From positions 54,904 through 118,903 of the forward strand of contig JACCQO010000009.1 in the NCBI GenBank assembly GCA_015709205.1: 64,000 nt of DNA. The letters run 5' to 3'. Shown one piece after another: positions 59,175 to 64,000 of this stretch (its first letter is position 1; every line of letters starts with the position of its first letter). The notes beneath the pieces are model-generated. The model was not told the DNA's origin. It ran no database searches and saw only the letters and a program-made list of their open reading frames with translations. The position numbers and the translations under genes were made by a program. Origin of the DNA: Desulfovibrionaceae bacterium (lineage in GTDB: Bacteria > Desulfobacterota > Desulfovibrionia > Desulfovibrionales > Desulfovibrionaceae).

Positions 59175-60011
59175 ATGAGCATGAGGACGTACCGCTGGTT
59201 GACGGTCGCCGCCGCCCTGTTGCTGGTCGTGGCCGCGGCCGATGGCCTGTACAAGGGCTTCGGCGAGAGCAAGCAGCTGTTCCGCGTGGTGGTCGGCGGC
59301 GAGGCGCCGGTCAGCGGCGACCTCTACATCCCCTCGGGCGAGAAGGGCGTGCGCCTGCATGCCGAGGCCTCCGGCCAGGTGGGCCAGGCCCTGTCCCGCT
59401 ATGTGGACTACAAGCCCAAATCCCCCGATTTCGACCTGCGCTTCATCGAACTCAAGGGCCGCCTGTGGCGCGCCACGCTCTACGCCCCCCTGGGCGCCAA
59501 GCCCGGCGAAGCCTCCCTGCAGGTCTATTTCCGGGGCTACGACCCCGGCCCGGAAAGCAAGCGCTACACCGTGCGCATCTATCCCGACCAGGCCGCGCTC
59601 AACGCCGATCTGACCAGCTATCTGGAGCGCTACCTGGGGTTGCAGCCCTGGTGGCTAGTGGTCGGGCTCATCCCGGTGATCCTGGCCCTGTTCTGGGTCG
59701 TGTACCGCCAGACCACCCAGGAGGAGGCGCAGCTCATCGGCATGGGCATCGGGCCGATCTACAAGCTCGCCAAGCGCGGCGCGGACTGGGAGGTGGTCTT
59801 CGGCCTGGGCCGCGTGCACGGCGTGCGGGCCGGCGACGAGCTGGCCATTCTCGACGCCCGGTACAACCGCGTGGGCACCCTCGTGGTGGATCAGGCCGAA
59901 GAGGACTTTTCCGCCGCCGCCTTGCCCATGGGCAGCGACATCAAACCCGGATATTTCGTGGTCCGCTCCGACGCGGCCGCGGCCGTGGCCGCGTCGGTCA
60001 AGACCGCCTGA
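59175..60011 (+). CDS. Membrane protein with periplasmic and cytoplasmic domains, end of TauE/SafE operon
   Basis: The 278-residue protein starts MSMRTYRWLTVAAALLLVVA. An N-terminal helix (about 7-24), a ~130-residue periplasmic beta-rich domain (FRVVVGGEAPVSGDLYIPSG), a second helix (about 157-178, WWLVVGLIPVILALFWVVY) and a ~95-residue cytoplasmic tail can be seen. The tail has a repeated strand pattern (VHGVRAGDELAILDARYNRV). No family is recognised. It may couple the periplasmic exporter partners to a cytosolic signal. Confidence 0.75.
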   Translation: MSMRTYRWLTVAAALLLVVAAADGLYKGFGESKQLFRVVVGGEAPVSGDLYIPSGEKGVRLHAEASGQVGQALSRYVDYKPKSPDFDLRFIELKGRLWRATLYAPLGAKPGEASLQVYFRGYDPGPESKRYTVRIYPDQAALNADLTSYLERYLGLQPWWLVVGLIPVILALFWVVYRQTTQEEAQLIGMGIGPIYKLAKRGADWEVVFGLGRVHGVRAGDELAILDARYNRVGTLVVDQAEEDFSAAALPMGSDIKPGYFVVRSDAAAAVAASVKTA

Positions 60012-60144
60012 ACAGACGCGGTGCGCCCTTCCCCCTCTGCCGGACGTACCGCTTGACATACCGCCGGGCGCGCCGGGAACCCCTCCCAGGCGCGCCCGGC
60101 ACCCCTCCGCGTTGCCGGACCCTCCCGACAGCGTGGGCCCCACG

Positions 60145-60180
60145 CAAAAAGCCCGCCCTGCGCATGTGCACAGGGCGGGC
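60145..60180. terminator. Terminator between the TauE/SafE operon and the RRM gene
   Basis: A 10-bp stem GCCCGCCCTG (60151-60160) with CAGGGCGGGC (60171-60180) is preceded by five A (T-run on the minus strand), so it mainly ends the RRM gene and may also stop the operon from the left. Confidence 0.8.
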
Positions 60181-60214
60181 TCGTTGCTTCGTCTGCAGCG
60201 CCTGGGCGCGCGGA

Positions 60215-60478
60215 CTACCAGCGCTTGGGGGCGGCGGCGCGAGGCCGGGCCTCGTTGACCTTCAGGTTGCGGCCGCCGAAGCTGGAGCCGTCCAGGGCGG
60301 TAATCGCCTCGTCCGCGCCATCTTCCATCTCGACGAAGCCGAAGCCGCGCGGGCGGCCGGTGTCGCGGTCTTCGACCAGCTTCACGGACACGACCGAGCC
60401 GTACTGGCTGAACGTGGAACGGACTTCGTCTTCGGTGGCGGACCAGGGCAAATTGCCGACGTAAATGTTCTTGGCCAT
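60215..60478 (-). CDS. Small RRM RNA-binding protein
   Basis: The 87-residue protein is one RNA recognition motif: RNP2 IYVGNLPW (residues 5-12) and RNP1 RGFGFVEM (residues 44-51), then NLKVNEARPRA at the end. Such short bacterial RRM proteins bind single-stranded RNA and are often cold- or stress-induced. AGGAG precedes the ATG. The gene is single with its own terminator; an AT-rich upstream region of about 250 bp follows. Confidence 0.95.
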   Translation of the reverse strand: MAKNIYVGNLPWSATEDEVRSTFSQYGSVVSVKLVEDRDTGRPRGFGFVEMEDGADEAITALDGSSFGGRNLKVNEARPRAAAPKRW

Positions 60479-60828
60479 CTCAAGTCTCCTGACAGTGGCT
60501 GAAAGTGTTGAAAGGTATTGAGTAGGGGCGGAGTCGAGAGAATGACGAGACGCCGTTGTAAACCCAATAGTCTTTTTACCTGCCTTCGGGACATCCGAAA
60601 GCGCCTTGCCCGTATGCAGTAAAACATGCAGGCATTCGTGTACGGCTGTAGTCGTTCTCTGCGTCGCTGTCCAGAACTATTTGATGAAATTTTCGCCGGG
60701 GCGCAAAAAATATTTTTGCGCGAAAACAACCGCGCAAAATGGCAAAAATCTCCTGTTGTAAACTGCAAGAAGCATGCACGAAACAGTTGCCGATTCGGCC
60801 CCGGCGCGTCTGTTTGCGCCGCGCGGGC
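60479..60828. other. AT-rich intergenic region upstream of the RRM gene
   Basis: No gene. It holds a perfect palindrome GCGCAAAAA-ATA-TTTTTGCGC (60701-60721) followed by CGCGCAAAATGGCAAAA, a candidate operator or promoter region for the RRM gene. A long leader RNA is possible, since the palindrome is about 220 bp from the ATG. Confidence 0.5.
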
Positions 60829-60860
60829 AAAAAAGAAGGGCCGCGCACCGTGCGCGGCCC
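60829..60860 (-). terminator. Terminator of the TRAP transporter operon
   Basis: A perfect 10-bp stem GGGCCGCGCA (60838-60847) with TGCGCGGCCC (60851-60860) is followed on the minus strand by TTCTTTTTT. Confidence 0.9.
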
Positions 60861-60909
60861 CCGGGAGCGGAAAAGGCGGGGCCGCCGCCCAGCGCGGCGA
60901 CCCCACCCG

Positions 60910-62184
60910 TCAACGCAACAGGTTCGGCAGGAAGGTGATCAGCTCCGGCAGCAGCGTGAGCACGGCCAGCGTGCCCAGCAGCGAGAGCAGGTAGGGCATG
61001 GACGCGCGCATCACACGCTCCAGCGGCACCTTGGTGATCGCGCTGGCCACGAAGAGGTCCAGCCCCACCGGCGGGGTGATGCAGCCGATGGCCAGGTTCA
61101 CGACCATGAGCACGCCGAAGAACAGCGGGTCGATGCCCAGCTTCTCGGCCACGGGCAGGAAGATCGGGGTCAGGATGACCACCGCGGCCGAGGCGTTGAT
61201 CAGCGTGCCGATGATCAGCAGCAGGACGTTCATCATCAGCAGGAACACCACGGGCGAGGAGGTCAGCGAGACCACCCAGGCGCCGATGTGGTGCGGAATC
61301 TCGAGGTTCGTCAGCATCCAGCCGAAGACCTTGGCCGCGCCCACGATGAACATGATCAGCGTGGTGCCGATGACCGCCTGGAAGATGATCTTCGGAAAAT
61401 CCCTGATCCTCAGCTCGCGGTAGACGAACATGCCCACCACGATGCCGTAGACCGCGGCCACGGCCGCGGCTTCCGTGGGCGTGAAGATGCCGCCGTAGAT
61501 GCCGCCGATGATGATCACCGGCGTCATCAGCGCCCAGAACGAGTCCTTGAAGGCCTTGAGCACGTGGAGCGGAGAGAAGGTGCCCTCGGCCGGAATGCCC
61601 TCGCGCTTGGCGATGACCCAGCTCACCAGGCACATGGTCAGCCCCATGAGGATGCCCGGTACGAACCCGCCCACGAACAGGTCGCCGATGGACGTGCCCG
61701 CGATGACGCCGTAGACCACCAGGGTGATCGACGGCGGAATCACGATGCCCACCGTGCCGCCCGCGGCCACGATGCCCGTGGCCAGCTCGCGGCGGTAGCC
61801 CTTGCGCTCCATCTCGTCGACCATGGTCGAGCCGATGGCCGCCGTGGTCGCGGCCGAGGAGCCGGAAATGGCCGCGAAGAACATGCCCGAGACCGCCACC
61901 ACCTGGGCCAGGCCGCCCGTGAACGAGCCCACCAGGGCCTGGGCGAAGTTCACCAGCCGCTTGGTCACGCCGCCCGCGGACATGAACGTGCCCGCGAGCA
62001 TGAAGAACGGCACGGCCATGAACGAAAAGGAGTCGATGCCCGAGTACATGATCTGTGTGATCATCACCTGGGGCATGTCCATGAACTGAAAGAGGATGAA
62101 GGACACCGACAGGGCCAGGGCGAAGGCCACAGGCACTCCGGCGGCCGTCATGGCCAGAAACGACAACAGCAATGCGGCTTCCAT
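60910..62184 (-). CDS. dctM: TRAP transporter large permease (DctM)
   Basis: The 424-residue inner-membrane protein has about twelve hydrophobic segments. It starts MEAALLLSFLAMTAAGVPVAFA and has MEAALLL/FMAVPFFMLAGTFM, ISGSSAATTAAIGS and GGTVGIVIPPSITLVVYGVI, all DctM signatures. It forms the Na-driven transport path for the substrate handed over by the periplasmic DctP. It lies 10 nt after dctQ and is closed by its own terminator. Confidence 0.95.
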   Translation of the reverse strand: MEAALLLSFLAMTAAGVPVAFALALSVSFILFQFMDMPQVMITQIMYSGIDSFSFMAVPFFMLAGTFMSAGGVTKRLVNFAQALVGSFTGGLAQVVAVSGMFFAAISGSSAATTAAIGSTMVDEMERKGYRRELATGIVAAGGTVGIVIPPSITLVVYGVIAGTSIGDLFVGGFVPGILMGLTMCLVSWVIAKREGIPAEGTFSPLHVLKAFKDSFWALMTPVIIIGGIYGGIFTPTEAAAVAAVYGIVVGMFVYRELRIRDFPKIIFQAVIGTTLIMFIVGAAKVFGWMLTNLEIPHHIGAWVVSLTSSPVVFLLMMNVLLLIIGTLINASAAVVILTPIFLPVAEKLGIDPLFFGVLMVVNLAIGCITPPVGLDLFVASAITKVPLERVMRASMPYLLSLLGTLAVLTLLPELITFLPNLLR

Positions 62185-62194
62185 AACGGCCCTC

Positions 62195-62746
62195 CTAGCG
62201 TTTGCCGGACTCGGGTTCCACGGTGACCTTGCCCACGTCGGGCGAGCCCAGCGAACCGCCGCCGCCCTTGGGCCGGGCCGCGAAGGCCCGCGCGATGCGC
62301 ACGGTGTCCTTGAACAGGTACAGGAGCATCAGGCACGCGCTCACCGGGATGATCACGTAGACCGCGCTCATGGAAATGCCCAGCCCGGGCGCCGTCTGGA
62401 AGGTCATCACCGAGGTCATCTTCGACCCCTGCACCAGGAGCAGCAGGATGAACACGTAGCTGCACAGGTTCACGAAGATCTCCAGCGCCAGGCCCGCCGG
62501 CGTGCCCTCCAGCTTCTTGGCCAACAGCTGCACCGCCAGGTGCCCGCTCTCGCCCATGATCAGCGCCGAGCCCAGGAACACCACCCAGACGAACAGAAAT
62601 CGCGCCAACTCCTCGGACCACGCAAAGGTGTAGCCGAAGAAGTAGCGGGAAATGACCTGGAAAAAGATCAGCGCCAGCATCACCGACATGGCGACCACGG
62701 ACACCGCGTACAGCGCCGCGTGCAATCCCTTGAAGAACTTGTCCAT
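62195..62746 (-). CDS. dctQ: TRAP transporter small permease (DctQ)
   Basis: The 183-residue protein has four membrane helices and starts MDKFFKGLHAALYAVSVVAM. FQVISRYFFGYTFAWSEELARFLFVW is the DctQ hallmark (cut here to its core). It stabilises the complex with DctM and helps dock DctP. A longer in-frame start at 62806 has no similarity. A glycine-rich C-terminal tail (ARPKGGGGSLGS) is slightly longer than typical. Confidence 0.93.
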   Translation of the reverse strand: MDKFFKGLHAALYAVSVVAMSVMLALIFFQVISRYFFGYTFAWSEELARFLFVWVVFLGSALIMGESGHLAVQLLAKKLEGTPAGLALEIFVNLCSYVFILLLLVQGSKMTSVMTFQTAPGLGISMSAVYVIIPVSACLMLLYLFKDTVRIARAFAARPKGGGGSLGSPDVGKVTVEPESGKR

Positions 62747-62809
62747 TCGTACTTCCCCCTTGCGGAAGCCGCGCGGGGCGGAACAGCACCGCCCCGCACG
62801 GAACAAAGG

Positions 62810-63784
62810 CTACTTCTTCAGGGCTTCGACCTTGTCGATGTTGTCCTGGCCCACCACGTCCGCAAACATCGCGTACACCGGCTTGGTGGCCTTCTGGAAC
62901 GGCTCGCGGTCGACCTCGATGACCTCGATCTGGCCCGTGGCCTTGATCTTGTCCCAGTACTCCTGGTCCTGGGCCGCGGAGAGCTCGCGCTGCCAGGCGA
63001 CGGCCTCGGTCGCCGCCTGCTGGACGATGGCCTTCTGCTCGGCATTCAGCTTGCCCCAGGCCATCATGGAGATGAGCACCGGCTCCGGAGCGTACGCATG
63101 GGCCGTCAGCGACGCGTACTTCTGCACCTCGAAGAACCGCTTGGTCCAGATGTGCGCGCTCGGGTTCTCCTGGCCGTCCACCGTGCCCTGCTGCATGGCC
63201 GAATACAGCTCGCCGAACGCCATGGGCGTGGGAGAGGCGCCCAGGGCCTTCATCATCTCGACGTAGATCTTGTTGTTCATCACCCGGATCTTCAGCCCCT
63301 TCATGTCCTCGGGCGTCTTGACCGGGCGCACGTTGTTGGTCATGTGGCGGATGCCGTTCTCCATGTAGCCCAGCAGCTTGATGCCCTTGGCTTCCATGGG
63401 CTTGCCCAGGTCCATGCCCACGGAATCCAGCGACGCGAACGCATGCGCGCGGTCCTTGAACAGGAACGGCAGGTCGAACAGCGAAATCTGCGGCTGGAAC
63501 TGGCCCAGCACCGCCGTGCCCACCAGCGCCATGTCCACCGTGCCGTAGATCAGCCCCTCGACCAGGTCCTTCTGGCCGCCCAACTGCGAGCTCGGAAACA
63601 CCCGCACCTCGATCTCCCCGCCCGATTTCTGGGCCACCAGCTCGGCGAACTTTTCGGCACCCTTGCCGTACGGATGCACGGGCTCGGCAATGTGTCCCAG
63701 CTTGAGCACCACCTTGGCCTGCGCAGGAACCACGAACGCCACAGCCAGCAACAATGCCACCACAATAGCAGTCAGCCTCTTCAT
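62810..63784 (-). CDS. dctP: TRAP transporter periplasmic binding protein (DctP)
   Basis: The 324-residue precursor has a signal peptide (MKRLTAIVVALLLAVAFVV, cleavage near AQA-KV). Mature features are LKLGHIAEPVHPYGKGAEKF, FPSSQLGGQKDLVEGLIYGT, GLKIRVMNNKIYVEMMKALG with the conserved Arg in RVMNN that binds the ligand carboxylate, and QQGTVDGQENP. It catches a C4-dicarboxylate or related organic acid. AAAAGGAGACGAC precedes the ATG. It heads the DctPQM operon. Confidence 0.95.
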   Translation of the reverse strand: MKRLTAIVVALLLAVAFVVPAQAKVVLKLGHIAEPVHPYGKGAEKFAELVAQKSGGEIEVRVFPSSQLGGQKDLVEGLIYGTVDMALVGTAVLGQFQPQISLFDLPFLFKDRAHAFASLDSVGMDLGKPMEAKGIKLLGYMENGIRHMTNNVRPVKTPEDMKGLKIRVMNNKIYVEMMKALGASPTPMAFGELYSAMQQGTVDGQENPSAHIWTKRFFEVQKYASLTAHAYAPEPVLISMMAWGKLNAEQKAIVQQAATEAVAWQRELSAAQDQEYWDKIKATGQIEVIEVDREPFQKATKPVYAMFADVVGQDNIDKVEALKK

Positions 63785-64000
63785 GTCGTCTCCTTTTGCA
63801 AATAATTCAAAGTATTGCTTAGCCTTCCCAAACCTGCCTATGAGCCTCTATTGTTTCGTCTACGACACCTTCGTGAAAAAAAAATGTTCCGAGCGTAAAC
63901 GCAAAACTCTGCATTTCACCCATTTTGTCCATTTTGCTCACAGGGAAGGCGCGGGGGAAGGGGAGCGGGCGAAGAGCTGGGGGGAGGCGGGGAGGGGAGG
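63785..64000 (-). promoter_or_regulatory. Upstream region of the TRAP operon
   Basis: The coding-strand sequence holds tandem CAAAATGG words (plus-strand positions 63920-63927 and 63929-63936, 9-bp period) plus a third partial copy at 63911-63918, a possible operator. An A9 run lies at about 63877-63885. No clear -10/-35 pair is visible and no gene is supported; the last 60 bp are purine-rich. Confidence 0.45.

Overview
This window looks like a chromosomal segment from a high-GC, anaerobic, Gram-negative bacterium of the Desulfovibrionaceae type (inference). The reasons are two tandem major outer-membrane porins, a class III (anaerobic) ribonucleotide reductase, TRAP and TauE/SafE transporters, a multigene ETF/acyl-CoA dehydrogenase unit, and sensory genes under candidate sigma-54 promoters. 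GC content is so high that long antisense open frames are everywhere. I kept one frame per locus, chosen by recognisable motifs, ribosome binding sites and operon spacing. I found no rRNA or tRNA gene, insertion sequence, prophage or CRISPR array.

Layout. 1-3.5 kb: 5' end of purC, an exported VCBS/FG-GAP repeat protein, and hisD. 3.7-6.9 kb: two paralogous porins with duplicated terminators and upstream regulatory DNA. 7.2-18.3 kb: uvrC with a repetitive tail, a glycosyltransferase behind a G10 tract, a SulP transporter with added zinc-ribbon, STAS and cyclic-nucleotide domains, a one-polypeptide fusion of a type I secretion ABC exporter with its HlyD-like adaptor, and a radical SAM/SPASM protein. 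18.6-24.7 kb: acyl-CoA dehydrogenase, ETF-quinone-oxidoreductase-like protein, EtfB and EtfA. 25.0-26.9 kb: a degenerate receiver overlapping a short PEP-synthase-like paralogue. 27.0-29.8 kb: nrdD behind a cobalamin riboswitch. 29.8-38.7 kb: a Liv-type ABC importer operon with two CoA ligases and a CBS-ACT protein. 39-43.7 kb: an adenosine-deaminase-like lipoprotein, then cheX-, HDOD- and cheR-like genes. 44-60 kb: the signalling block described below. 60.2-63.8 kb: an RRM protein and a TRAP transporter.

The most interesting part is 44.1-60.0 kb, plus its satellite at 25.0-26.9 kb. A response regulator and a PEP-synthase-like protein (PpsA-type ATP-grasp and phosphohistidine swivel domains, but the PEP/pyruvate barrel replaced by an unrecognised ~290-residue domain) follow a textbook sigma-54 promoter. 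Two histidine kinases follow them. Converging on these is a second PEP-synthase-like protein, encoded behind a membrane-bound sigma-54 activator. That activator is divergent from a five-gene TauE/SafE operon that has its own textbook sigma-54 promoter. Both sigma-54 promoters carry similar TTGCGCAAT-type motifs 60-80 bp upstream. The satellite locus encodes only the helical N-terminus and the unknown C-terminal domain, next to a receiver that has lost its phosphoacceptor Asp. My reading (inference) is one regulatory network in which phosphohistidine enzymes of unknown acceptor are wired to two-component signalling and to export of a sulfur compound or other anion.
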